Below the pieces are notes generated by a model. That model was not told the DNA's origin. It worked only from the letters and a program-made list of their open reading frames with translations, and searched no databases. A stretch of DNA of 40,600 nt, taken from NCBI GenBank assembly GCA_016789905.1, contig JAEUQC010000155.1, forward strand, positions 1 to 40,600, in the 5' to 3' direction. Both the position numbers and the translations under genes were made by a program. This DNA comes from Bryobacterales bacterium (GTDB lineage: Bacteria > Acidobacteriota > Terriglobia > Bryobacterales > Bryobacteraceae). Below, piece after piece: positions 8,099 through 17,232 of the stretch. Each line of letters begins with the position of its first letter. The first letter of the stretch is position 1.

Positions 8099-8645
8099 CC
8101 TGCAACTACCGTGCGAAGATTCCTCGCCCCCTCCGCCGAGGGGTGGCAAGGGTTTGACCGATCCAACACTCTACCGAGAGCCGGGCGATTCCGGCGGGGG
8201 ATCAGCAGACGGCTTTCTTGAGGAGTTCGCTTCAACCTTGGGCCGAAATGCTGGATACGACTTCACCAATATGAACACTCACGCTCGTACGTGCCTCGCT
8301 TATAGCTTCGACTTTGCAAGGATTTCCGATCATTGGCGCATTACCGAAAGTCTCGACTGCCACACCAGAAATACTCTCTTCGTCAACCTCAGTTCAGCCA
8401 CTACTCTGGCGGCATTTCAAGTGGCGGTTCGATCTCTTCCCCCCGAAAACCATCGACCGCCGCCGCGTGGGAACTGGGTGCTTGCCAAAACGTCTTGGTC
8501 GTCGGGTTTAGCGTATGGCTCCGAGGCCTGAGTCCATCAATCCGACAGCTCGTTATCACCTGTCTAGAAGTGGATGGGGGACGTGGGTAGGCGCCGATGC
8601 GGTTTGCAGGGCGGGGGGGGATGGCGAGATGATAGACTGCGTCAA
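8099..8645. other. Intergenic, no gene recognised
   Basis: The 547 bases between the PEP-CTERM gene and the next gene contain only short overlapping frames without recognisable protein sequence. No clear terminator with a T-run, repeat or RNA gene was seen. The composition is rich in GC early on (8125-8165). Confidence 0.4.
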
Positions 8646-10394
8646 ATGGCCCTCCCTCGGTGGTTCGACGATGAACTCTGTCTGAAAGCCATACAGCTTG
8701 TCGCGTCGGCGCACCGGGAAGAACAGGCCACCGAGGATGTGTTATACCATGCATTGTCAAATCTGGACACAAGTACGCTAACGGCCGAGAAGACGCTTGT
8801 GGACCGTGTCAAAAACGACAGGGAGAAAACGGGCCTCGTGTTGATTGGTCCCCCGCTCCTCCAGCGGCTGCTCTTTAAGTATTCGGACTTACATGCACAA
8901 GCGGAAGGACCACTTGAGTGTCGCAACGCCGAAGAATTCATGCTAGCTCGTTACTTGCAGGTCCTGCTGCTCTTTTGCTTGCATCGCTCGTCGCGGTGGA
9001 TGGCAATAGGTATTGGGCAATTCGTTTTCAGTTATTCAGGTAGGGAAGTTGCCAACATGACAGGGACAATTATCGTGAAGGACTGGGCGCACCGTGAAAG
9101 AACGCGGGCAAAGGGCAAGCTTATGGAACACCTCGCATCTCGGTTTCCAAGTCTCATTCCAGCTCCTGACTCCGACCCTGAGCGCAAGCACTTCGAGCCG
9201 GCACCGTTACAAGATCGGCTTATTAGTCTTTTGGAGACTTACCTGGACTTGTATACGCCGTGGTGCACACCGCACGTACTTCGTTCGACCGATGATCTTC
9301 GAAAAGGAATTGTACCGGAGGCATTGAAAGAGCGGCACGGTTCTGCCCTTGAAGGGGACCAGACCGAGCTAAATAGGTTTCACGTATTTGTCGACCCCAC
9401 ATGTTTCACGTTTCTCTTGAAAGCGCTCGGCTGCGACGATTGGCCATTCAAGATGCGACTTCCCGCTCTTTGCTATTCCGAGCGTAATGACCAAAGTGAA
9501 GATAAGTATCCCCATGCGGACAATCGAGATTTAATAGTGCGGATACGTGAGAAGCTTAGGCGAGACGCTATTCGACGCCTCGACGCGAACAAGGGAGACT
9601 TGCGTGTCTATGTTGACAAGAGTCTAGTAGGAATGATCGACGCAGCCAAGGGCACAGTCATCTGTACACTTCCCACAGATGCTGACGTGGTGAGTGTCTG
9701 CGCACGAGATTCGGAAGGCGAAATTCTTCTCGCCTCACACATTTTGCATCATTCCGATGAGGGAGTTGCACTGCCGTCTTCAGGAACCGTTAGAGTAGGC
9801 CGCCGGCATCGGTTCACATTTCAAGTCTCTCGGGACTTAAGGAATTCTGAGGCGGCAACGTGTACTGTGGAGCATTCTGCTCTTGGGTTCCTCACATGGA
9901 ATTTCTTCTCAACCCAGCCAGCGCCCAGCCACCACGCAAGGCAGGTGACGCCGAGCACATGGGTCTCCCGGTGGGCGATCACTACCGCTAGTCTAATCAT
10001 AGCTACGCTCAGCGTGTGGGTCTATCAGGCGAATCGCGGGCCAGCGATCTTCGACATCTTAGTCACTCCTGAATCTGTGATCGCACGATCAACTCGACGC
10101 GACGTCCAGCCTGCCTCTGCAGATTTGATTTCAGTCCCGAGCGGGACTCGACGAGTACGGTTTGAGGTGCATTCCCGAAGTCTTCGAAGCGGACGGTGTT
10201 TGGTGGTTCTCAAGGTCGATAATGCTGTCATTGAGACTACAAGCGCTGACCTAGTGAACGGTATCTTCTATCTCGAGGTGCCCGCCGCAAGGTTAAAAAC
10301 GGGTACGTATTCGATTGACATCTCTCCTGTGGGGACTTTAGGTGAAGCCAGTAATATCGAAACCTACAGGTTCCAGATATTGTCCCCGGGTTAA
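8646..10394 (+). CDS. Single-pass membrane protein with weak sigma-like N-terminal region
   Basis: A 582-residue protein counted from ATG 8646 (MALPRWFDDELCL); the frame is open further upstream, but that part is GC-rich low-complexity sequence. Residues about 125-170 (YSGREVANMTGTIIVKDWAH then RERTRAKGKLMEHLA) weakly recall a sigma-70 region 4 helix-turn-helix. About 190-290 is a conserved-looking soluble region (LLETYLDLYTPW, HVFVDPTCFTFLLKALG). A single transmembrane helix lies near residues 460-480 (WAITTASLIIATLSVWVY), followed by an extracytoplasmic beta-rich tail of about 100 residues. It is convergent with the TPR-CHAT protease with 89 bp between stops. A sensor linking the envelope to gene control is possible, but no function can be assigned firmly. 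Confidence 0.7.
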   Translation: MALPRWFDDELCLKAIQLVASAHREEQATEDVLYHALSNLDTSTLTAEKTLVDRVKNDREKTGLVLIGPPLLQRLLFKYSDLHAQAEGPLECRNAEEFMLARYLQVLLLFCLHRSSRWMAIGIGQFVFSYSGREVANMTGTIIVKDWAHRERTRAKGKLMEHLASRFPSLIPAPDSDPERKHFEPAPLQDRLISLLETYLDLYTPWCTPHVLRSTDDLRKGIVPEALKERHGSALEGDQTELNRFHVFVDPTCFTFLLKALGCDDWPFKMRLPALCYSERNDQSEDKYPHADNRDLIVRIREKLRRDAIRRLDANKGDLRVYVDKSLVGMIDAAKGTVICTLPTDADVVSVCARDSEGEILLASHILHHSDEGVALPSSGTVRVGRRHRFTFQVSRDLRNSEAATCTVEHSALGFLTWNFFSTQPAPSHHARQVTPSTWVSRWAITTASLIIATLSVWVYQANRGPAIFDILVTPESVIARSTRRDVQPASADLISVPSGTRRVRFEVHSRSLRSGRCLVVLKVDNAVIETTSADLVNGIFYLEVPAARLKTGTYSIDISPVGTLGEASNIETYRFQILSPG

Positions 10395-10483
10395 CCTTAA
10401 AGACTTCTGCTCTTGGTTGGGTCTTCTTTCGCTTATATTTTGGCTGGAATTCAGGGGTCGTGATTTGTAGCCAGCTTAACAAG

Positions 10484-13400
10484 TTACTTTCCGACAAAAA
10501 CAAAGCCGCCCCAGAAGCGTTCATCGCGCCATGGAGGATAATCGCGGTAGATGTTAGTTTGGGCATAGCGCAGTGCTGCTGCCGGTTCGAGATGTCGTTG
10601 GATTAGACCGATGTAGAAGTGCTTCATGAGTTCCGCCGTAGCAGCGTCGTCTACCTTCCAGAGAGTGGCCACGACCGAACTTGCCCCTGCTCGCTGGAGA
10701 GCATAAACGAGCCCTATCAGACCCTCACCTTGTACTTCCCTGCCTAGGGCGGTTTCGCATGCACTGAGGACCACAAGACGAGTCTTAGATAGGTTAAGAG
10801 CAGATAGGCGTTCCGCCGGCAAGAATCCAGGTATTGGTTTACCGCACTCGTCATATAGAGCCAGGACAAGCCCGGATCCTTGAAAGAGCATTGGGTGGGC
10901 GATGGCATGGACAGCGAAATGCACTATCTCGAAGTCGGCTTGCGCTGTAGACAGAAGACTTCTCAGACTGGCACCGGCGCCGTCCCTGACCACAAATTGG
11001 TCGATAGGGATCAAATTGGCGACCGCCGTCGCCTCGCCTTGGGAATAGAGTAGCCGGGGTAGGTTGATTCTTGCTGAAGTGGACCCGGATTCAGGGTTCC
11101 CGGGCTTTTCCCGATAGCTTCCGGCGGACGGCAGCTTACACGCCTGGCGCTGCACGGGACTGAGTTGCAGACGAACGTCGGTCGGTCCATATATAGGGTC
11201 TACGTACATAAGCATCTTTCGCTGCCGAAGCGGACGACTCGCGCGCGCTTCGCTCGACAACAGCAGCCCAACAGAACCGGACGGCACGTAGGATATCTCG
11301 TGCGTTAAGAGCAGCGGATCACAGCGTCTGTTCAACCCTTTGTTCTGATTGCAAGCCGGCAATGGCAAGGCGCTGAACGGGATGTAATGAAGTATCCCAT
11401 CGGGGACAATCATCAACTGAGAATGGTCTCGAACGAGGTGCCAAGCCGAGCCCAGCAGGGCTTGGCTGAACTGGACTGCGGCCGTTTCGTCAGCAGCATT
11501 CTGGGCGACGCCTGGGTGCAGCGGTAATCTTGCGTCCTGCCGGTTTGTCTGAAGGCTGACGCCGGCTCGGCCCAGGAGTCGTCGGGCAAGGTTCTCGATG
11601 AACTCTCGGCCTGGCAAGGTAAAAACTGACGTGCCGGTCGATGTGATTACCCACAGATAACTCTTTTGATTGCCGAGAGAAAACTCAAGAAATGCTTTCC
11701 TTTTAGAGGTCAATCGAGACCTGATCGCGGCGGTTTCTGGTGCTACTCCACCGATGTGTCCCGCCCGACCAAACTCTACTTTGGCGACGCTGAGCCTTGT
11801 TGAGGCTTCGGCGATCTGCCGGTCGATTGGTCGGAGCGCGTCCAGAGGTGCATTACGGCTAAGAAGAAGGAGCCGTTGCTCTGAAAGAGCCTGGACACGC
11901 TCAGCTAGCCCGCTTAGCTCCACACTCTGGTTTGGCTCGGATTCTATGGGCGAATCCAAAGATTGTCCTTCGAGTTCGTCAAGAAGGCTGCGTGCCCGTG
12001 CGCGCTCCGCGTAGGCGAAGGCCTTCTCACCGCGTCCCGTTTGATGTGATTCTCTGTCGATCTCCATCGACACATCACGCGCCGCCTCGTAGTAGTCATA
12101 CACCGTGGAAACGAACATGGCCCGAAGTTCGTGTTGTCGAATGTGAGTTCGGAGCTTTTCCACAAGATTAATCGCCCGGTCGAGCCAAAAGATTGCGTCG
12201 GCCAATCGATGCTGCCTGCGATGCACTTCGGCCAGCCCCGCCATCGCTTGCGCTTCCGAGCGTGGCTCTTTCATAGAATGGGCGAGTGAGAGCGCTCTCT
12301 CTATATTGACTTTGGCCTCATCAATTTCTCCTAAACTCAAGTACTCTCGGCCGACAAGGTACGAAGCCTGCGATTCGCCGAGACGGTAACCCTTCTCCGA
12401 ACGGATCTTCAGGCCCTCCCGGAAGTGCATCAGCGCCTGATGGTGATTACCCCTCGCGTGCTGGCTTTGGCCCATATGAAGCAGCGTTGTCGCTTTTCCG
12501 AGATCGTCTCCCGTTTCCAAGCTGAGTTTTAGGGCCTCGCTTAGCGAAACCTCCGCTTGATCAAAATCTCGTTTGGCGAGAAGCGCTTCGCCAATGTGGT
12601 GAAGCATGTGGCCTTTCGACCATTTATCATTGGTACTGAGATCCAACGCAGATTTGTACTCTTGAATAGCGTCGTCAATGGCTCCCAACGCCAAGAAAAC
12701 CATGCCGGTGTTGTGTCGGATGTGCCCTTGCCAAGATTTGTCTCCTGACTTTGTTGCCAGAACCAGAGCCTTTTGGAAAGACGAAAGTGCTTTCTGGTAT
12801 TGGCCGGTGGAATCGAAGACTCTCCCAATATTGCTAAGGCTGGCTGCTTGTCCCAGCACGTCTTCAGCCGCTGCCCACAGCGGTACGGCTTCTTCGTAGA
12901 AGGTCAGAGCCTTAGCGAACTCGCCCTTTTCGTAAAGTTTCGTTCCGATATTGTGCAGAGTCTCAGCGAGGCCATCAGCGTCTTTTACGGTCCGCCACAG
13001 CGGGAGCGCCCTTTCGTAGTACTCCAGGGCTTTCGCGTTTTCGCTCATGTTGACGAGAGTCTCACCAATGTAAAGGATCGCGGTCGCCTCTCCGAGCTGG
13101 TCCCGCGCTTCCTGTAGAATGGGCAGCGCGTTTCGGTATCCGTCTAAAGCCTTTTGGCGTTCGGAAGGATTGTCACTATCTCGATATTTTTGCCCCACCA
13201 AGTAGTCAGGGTAGGCCTTTAAAAGCAACGAGGTTCGCCTCCGATCTTCAGTTGTTGCAGTACGACATCCGAGGACACTCAAACGAAAGTTCCCGGGTAA
13301 GGCGTCCCTGTTGCGGGACACAACATCCAGTTGGTAATCGGCTTCGGTCTCAGAAACGATCTCGACCTTCTCGAAACTTCCGGCCGAACTCCAACGGTCT

Positions 13401-13663
13401 ACCTCAAACGGTGGTGCGCTAGGAGGTATCACCCTCAGAAGCAAGTCGGTACCCCTCTGATCAGCTCGAATTTCGCAAATCTCTGCGTGGCGAATGGAGA
13501 GTCGGTAAGAGCGGGTTGCGCCAGGTTCGATCTCTTGATTGATCGGTCGGCCCACTTCGATCATGGGCACCCTAACGAGTTGGCAAGCACACGACAGAAG
13601 GAAAATAGCGAGGCCAACGACCTTCCTCAGTCCCGGTGAAGCGAGCATCGGCAAATCCAGCAC
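10484..13663 (-). CDS. TPR-CHAT caspase-like protease, exported or lipid-anchored
   Basis: A 1059-residue protein. The GTG at 13661-13663 is chosen because GGAGG lies 10 bases upstream; the next ATG (13648) has no such site. The N-terminus has a hydrophobic segment ending FLLSCACQ, a possible lipobox. Residues about 35-135 form a beta-rich region like pre-peptidase C-terminal domains. About eight TPR units follow between 160 and 480, then a coiled linker. The C-terminal CHAT domain holds the caspase-type dyad, His919 (HFAVHAIAH) and Cys969 (VLSACETALG), both intact, with GLVYALQRAGASSVVATLW after it. CHAT proteins cleave protein substrates brought by their repeats. Targets are unknown; the convergent membrane protein is a candidate partner by position only. 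Confidence 0.88.
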   Translation of the reverse strand: MLDLPMLASPGLRKVVGLAIFLLSCACQLVRVPMIEVGRPINQEIEPGATRSYRLSIRHAEICEIRADQRGTDLLLRVIPPSAPPFEVDRWSSAGSFEKVEIVSETEADYQLDVVSRNRDALPGNFRLSVLGCRTATTEDRRRTSLLLKAYPDYLVGQKYRDSDNPSERQKALDGYRNALPILQEARDQLGEATAILYIGETLVNMSENAKALEYYERALPLWRTVKDADGLAETLHNIGTKLYEKGEFAKALTFYEEAVPLWAAAEDVLGQAASLSNIGRVFDSTGQYQKALSSFQKALVLATKSGDKSWQGHIRHNTGMVFLALGAIDDAIQEYKSALDLSTNDKWSKGHMLHHIGEALLAKRDFDQAEVSLSEALKLSLETGDDLGKATTLLHMGQSQHARGNHHQALMHFREGLKIRSEKGYRLGESQASYLVGREYLSLGEIDEAKVNIERALSLAHSMKEPRSEAQAMAGLAEVHRRQHRLADAIFWLDRAINLVEKLRTHIRQHELRAMFVSTVYDYYEAARDVSMEIDRESHQTGRGEKAFAYAERARARSLLDELEGQSLDSPIESEPNQSVELSGLAERVQALSEQRLLLLSRNAPLDALRPIDRQIAEASTRLSVAKVEFGRAGHIGGVAPETAAIRSRLTSKRKAFLEFSLGNQKSYLWVITSTGTSVFTLPGREFIENLARRLLGRAGVSLQTNRQDARLPLHPGVAQNAADETAAVQFSQALLGSAWHLVRDHSQLMIVPDGILHYIPFSALPLPACNQNKGLNRRCDPLLLTHEISYVPSGSVGLLLSSEARASRPLRQRKMLMYVDPIYGPTDVRLQLSPVQRQACKLPSAGSYREKPGNPESGSTSARINLPRLLYSQGEATAVANLIPIDQFVVRDGAGASLRSLLSTAQADFEIVHFAVHAIAHPMLFQGSGLVLALYDECGKPIPGFLPAERLSALNLSKTRLVVLSACETALGREVQGEGLIGLVYALQRAGASSVVATLWKVDDAATAELMKHFYIGLIQRHLEPAAALRYAQTNIYRDYPPWRDERFWGGFVFVGK

Positions 13664-13989
13664 TTAAGGGTCGCCTCCAACGAACCATAATGTTACTACT
13701 TTGGAGAGCCGGATCTGATGTTTAGACCGATCACCTGTCACTTTCGGCCCTCGGAATTGCCGACCCGTGGATGCGGCTGCGTCGGCGCTTAGCCGAACCC
13801 GTAATCAGGGCAAAACACATGAAGGCGCTGCCCCGAACCGAAGGAGCGCCGCATCGGGTTCGAACGAGTCCGGGCCAAATCGGGGGCTGGCTGCGGCTTG
13901 GGGTCTTTGATACGGTTGGCTGTCATGGAACGAGCCACACCTTCTCCCGAAATCCTCCAGTTCCGGGCGGTCCTTCGCGAGACCAGCCC
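13664..13989. other. Intergenic, no gene recognised
   Basis: Between the CHAT start and the old Tn3 end lie 326 bases without convincing coding sequence. Leftward frames overlap the transposase remnant in the wrong frame. The leftward CHAT promoter must lie near 13665-13740, but no clear -35/-10 pair was identified. Confidence 0.35.
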
Positions 13990-14027
13990 GGGGTTGTAAG
14001 CCCAAACCGCCGAAAATTCCGTCACGC
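13990..14027 (+). repeat. Probable terminal repeat of an old Tn3-family element
   Basis: Starts GGGGTTGTAAGCCC and overlaps the stop codon of the Tn3 transposase remnant at 14022. That is the position and GGGG start expected for a Tn3-family end. It differs from the ends of the intact transposon at 1-3838, so it belongs to a different element. No matching opposite end was found by eye. Confidence 0.5.
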
Positions 14028-14480
14028 CAGATTGAGCCTCGCTATGATCGCATCCAGGTCGATGGGTTGCCCGTTGCCGCGGAAGGTGTAGTGGCCATTC
14101 ATGTGGATGTGGCGCCAAGCCGCCGGTGAGATCTTCTGGATCATATCCATGGCTTTGGCATTCTGGGGTTCCTCGTACCTGATCAGCAGCCGTGAGAGGA
14201 TAGCGGAGTTGTAATAGATGATGGCGTTGGCGATCAGCCGCGCACACTGGTTACTGATCTCGATTTCGATGTCGGTCCTGCCGGTGAGTTCTTTCTTGCC
14301 GCCGACCTGAGCGATGGCGGAGCGGAGTTGGTGGTAGGACTCGATCCGGTTCTGTGAGCGGTGGACATTGCGTTGCAACTGTGGATCGCGCAGGTAGCGC
14401 AGGGTGTAGATGCTGCGGATCGTTTTCTGGAAGGCCCGAATCGCCAAGAGCCGACCGCGGTTTCGACCCAAAATTGACTT
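14022..14480 (-). pseudogene. Truncated Tn3-family transposase, C-terminal part only
   Basis: Leftward translation gives about 150 residues matching the end of Tn3 transposases: LRYLRDPQLQRNVHRSQNRI, then ESYHQLRSAIAQVGGKKELT, then IEIEISNQCARLIANAI and YYNSAILSRLL. The last catalytic region (NRIESYHQLR) is present but both upstream catalytic aspartates and about 850 N-terminal residues are missing. The remaining sequence stops near 14475, just before the helicase gene region. It is only distantly similar to the TnpA at 58-3087. It marks an older transposon invaded or replaced by the helicase-nuclease segment. Confidence 0.85.
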
Positions 14481-14489
14481 TTCGCGATT
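14477..14489 (+). repeat. 13-bp inverted repeat flanking the helicase-nuclease gene, left
   Basis: ACTTTTCGCGATT lies 38 bp before the helicase start and exactly at the breakpoint of the transposase remnant. Its perfect reverse complement is at 17187-17199, after the helicase stop. It may be a relic of insertion-sequence ends or a recombination boundary. Confidence 0.5.
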
Positions 14490-14527
14490 TTAGTCAGAAA
14501 CACCCATGATGGAATGAGGAGAACAGT

Positions 14528-17068
14528 ATGACCAGCAAGCTGAGGGGCCTAAAACTCACGCCGAAGAGGCGGTCAAAAGAAACGAATCCGCTGAAGATAT
14601 TCGAAAGCCTCACGCTTCGCGGCGCTGTTGAAAACATTTGGGACCCCCAGTCGGAAGCGCTGCGGAGCTGGGACGCAGCGAGGGATAAGCCAGACGTTGT
14701 GGTGGAAATGAATACGGGCGGCGGCAAAACGCTCATTGGTCTTCTTATCGCGCAATCCATCATCAACGAAACCTCGGGGCAAGTGGTGTTCGTCTGCCCG
14801 ACCATTCAGCTCATCGAACAGGCTAGAATGCGCGCTCAAGAGTGCGGGCTTGAGGTTGCGACCTACTATGAGGGGAATTGGGATAATGAGGAGGCTTTTA
14901 CCAGCGCAAACGGCCCGTGCCTCACCAATTATGCAGCGGTTTTCAACGGCAAGAGCATTTTTCGCCGGAAGGAAGTCAAAGCCTTCCTGTTGGATGACGC
15001 GCATGTAGCAGGTCCCAGCGTTCGCGCGAGCTTTACACTGCGGTTTAACTCTTCACATTCGGCCCATGCCAAAATCATCAATCTATTCAAGTCATACTTC
15101 GAAAAGAGCGGCCATGCTCAGGAGCTGGATGCATTGCTCAATGGGGATTGGATGCCCCTCCTGTTTGTTCCTGCTTTCGAGATTAACCGGCATGCGCAAA
15201 GGCTGACACAGATTCTCGTCGATGAAGGCGTTACTGAAGAAAAGAGCACGCTGTTTGCTTGGGAGCATCTGCGCGATCGGCTCAGTCAATGCGCCATCTT
15301 GATCTCCGCCAAGGGCATTGAGATATCACCCGTATCCCTCCCGCTTTCCACCCTCGACTATTTTTCGCGGGATACACGCAGAATTTATCTCACAGCAACA
15401 ATGCCCTCGCCTGTTCAGTTTGCGCAAACTTTTGGAGCCGAGGATGCGCATGTGATTCGTCCCGGTGGGAAGTCGGGCGACTCCCAGCGGCTCTTCGTCT
15501 TCGCCCCAGGGGAAACAGATGAAGCGCAGCGAGAATGGACGAAAGAAGTTCTTAAATCATATAAGGCATGCGTGATCGCACCGTCCAAGAAACAGGCCGG
15601 CGAATGGACCGACGTCGCGACGTTGTATGACGGAAGCGGCGGACAAGCGGCTGTCGAAAAGTTCAAGAAAGCTGTTCCTCCTAAGAAGATGGTCATGGCC
15701 GCTCGGTACGATGGCGTCGATCTTCCGGGGGATTCCTGCCGAGTACTCGTATTGGACGGGATACCTTTGGGATCTTTCGCCATTGAAAGATTCATAGACC
15801 AGAGCCTAAACCTAGCGAGCACGCGAACGAGCACAACGGCAATTCGACTGACGCAAGCAATAGGTCGCATTTTCCGGAGCAACACGGATCACGGCGTCGT
15901 CATCTTATGCGGGAGCGAAATCCAGAACTGGGTACGCAGCCCTGCCCATCAATCTTTCCTGCCGGAGTTGTTGCAAAGGCAGCTCCAATTCGGAATGCAA
16001 CTGAGCGAGGCGGTTGAAGAAGAGGAAACTTCGTACGAAGACCTTATAGACGGAATATTGAAGGGTGACCGGGAGTGGGATCGGCTCTACAAGTCGTCGA
16101 TTGATGCTTACGACACTTCGGAACGCCCCGTCCCTCCGTCTTGGTTAGTCGAGGCTGCGGGACGAGAGGGCGCGGACTTCCTGCCTATGTGGCAGGGCAA
16201 TTTCCCGGGCGCGGCCAAATCCATTCAAATGCTTGCAGATTTCGTAGGCCAGCATGACAAGAAGCTCGCCGCTTGGTACGCGCATTGGTGTGGCTTGGCG
16301 CAAGAGATGGGTGGGCAATCGGTATCAGCCGTTAAATCGTATTTAGAGGCCGCAAATCGTTGCGCTGTACTGGGACGACCGGCTGTTTCTAGCAAAACTG
16401 CTCTGACAAGTGTTGCGAATCCGGTTGCTGGCGCGCAGGCCAATCGGATTGCCGAGAACGCGGCCAAAATAGCCAAAGTGCATAAAGCGTTAGAGACAGT
16501 TAAGAAAGATCTTCAATACGGAGAAAACACCAAGCCTTCTGAGGAAGCGTTAGCCATTCTTGGGAAGCTGCTTGGGCTGGATGTAACTCGGCCTGATAAT
16601 GACCATGATCCAAAGAAAAAAACCGGCCCCGATGTGTTGTGGCGCTATGGTCCGTCAAAGTCAGGCATGGCCCTCGAAGCAAAAACGAACAAAAAGACCG
16701 GTTCTCAGTATCAGAAGAAGGACGATATCGGTCAGTTCCACGACCATATCGCCTTCCTGAAAAAACACTTTCCCGAAGAGACGTTTTTTCAAGCCATAGT
16801 TGGTCGATCCCTGCCCGTATCCATGGAAAGTAACCCGTCGGACGCATTAAGGATTGTTCCCCTAGAGGGGTTCCAAGAGCTAGTGTCGCGCGTCGAGCAA
16901 TTGTACAACTTCCTTGAATCCTCGACCGATGGCGACGCGCTGCCGGTGAAGGCCGAGCGGTGGCTTCAGACCTTAGGCCTGTCTTGGCCGCAGTGCGTTG
17001 ACGGCCTTCCCTACACTTTGGCGAATGATCTCAAAAGAGGGGACATCCAGACCGACCAAGCGTTCTGA
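14528..17068 (+). CDS. DEAD/DEAH-type helicase fused to a C-terminal PD-(D/E)XK nuclease, defence candidate
   Basis: An 846-residue single polypeptide. The N-terminal half is a superfamily 2 helicase: motif I MNTGGGKT with Lys67, VVFVCPTIQLIEQA (motif Ia region), motif II DDAH at 156-159, IYLTATMPSP (motif III-like) and a second RecA domain with TTAIRLTQAIGRIFRS (motif VI, R...GRIFR). The C-terminal region holds a nuclease-like signature, D702 (GPDVLW) and E717-A-K719 (ALEAK), spaced as in PD-(D/E)XK enzymes, followed by FHDHIAFLKKHFPEETFF. RBS GAGGAG precedes the ATG. Helicase-nuclease fusions of this kind occur in antiphage systems; no methyltransferase or partner is adjacent, so a stand-alone DNA-degrading defence protein is inferred. 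Confidence 0.82.
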   Translation: MTSKLRGLKLTPKRRSKETNPLKIFESLTLRGAVENIWDPQSEALRSWDAARDKPDVVVEMNTGGGKTLIGLLIAQSIINETSGQVVFVCPTIQLIEQARMRAQECGLEVATYYEGNWDNEEAFTSANGPCLTNYAAVFNGKSIFRRKEVKAFLLDDAHVAGPSVRASFTLRFNSSHSAHAKIINLFKSYFEKSGHAQELDALLNGDWMPLLFVPAFEINRHAQRLTQILVDEGVTEEKSTLFAWEHLRDRLSQCAILISAKGIEISPVSLPLSTLDYFSRDTRRIYLTATMPSPVQFAQTFGAEDAHVIRPGGKSGDSQRLFVFAPGETDEAQREWTKEVLKSYKACVIAPSKKQAGEWTDVATLYDGSGGQAAVEKFKKAVPPKKMVMAARYDGVDLPGDSCRVLVLDGIPLGSFAIERFIDQSLNLASTRTSTTAIRLTQAIGRIFRSNTDHGVVILCGSEIQNWVRSPAHQSFLPELLQRQLQFGMQLSEAVEEEETSYEDLIDGILKGDREWDRLYKSSIDAYDTSERPVPPSWLVEAAGREGADFLPMWQGNFPGAAKSIQMLADFVGQHDKKLAAWYAHWCGLAQEMGGQSVSAVKSYLEAANRCAVLGRPAVSSKTALTSVANPVAGAQANRIAENAAKIAKVHKALETVKKDLQYGENTKPSEEALAILGKLLGLDVTRPDNDHDPKKKTGPDVLWRYGPSKSGMALEAKTNKKTGSQYQKKDDIGQFHDHIAFLKKHFPEETFFQAIVGRSLPVSMESNPSDALRIVPLEGFQELVSRVEQLYNFLESSTDGDALPVKAERWLQTLGLSWPQCVDGLPYTLANDLKRGDIQTDQAF

Positions 17069-17186
17069 GATACGTTTCCTGGTTGGAGAGCAGCACAAGG
17101 TCGGGGGTCGGCCGAGAAACTGCCTTTAAAATCAACATCGGCCCGGGTGGCCAAAACCGGCGAGATCAGCAAAACCCCAATGTTCC

Positions 17187-17199
17187 AATCGCGAAAAGT
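17187..17199 (-). repeat. 13-bp inverted repeat flanking the helicase-nuclease gene, right
   Basis: Reverse complement of 14477-14489 (AATCGCGAAAAGT on the plus strand). It lies in the 164-bp gap between the helicase stop and the zeta-like gene. That gap has no coding potential. Confidence 0.5.
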
Positions 17200-17232
17200 T
17201 CGAGGGCGACTGGATAATGTAGTTTCTTATCA

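Noticed and set aside
13789..14247. Leftward frame of 152 codons
   Set aside because: It overlaps the Tn3 transposase remnant in a different frame and its translation has the composition of a shadow frame.
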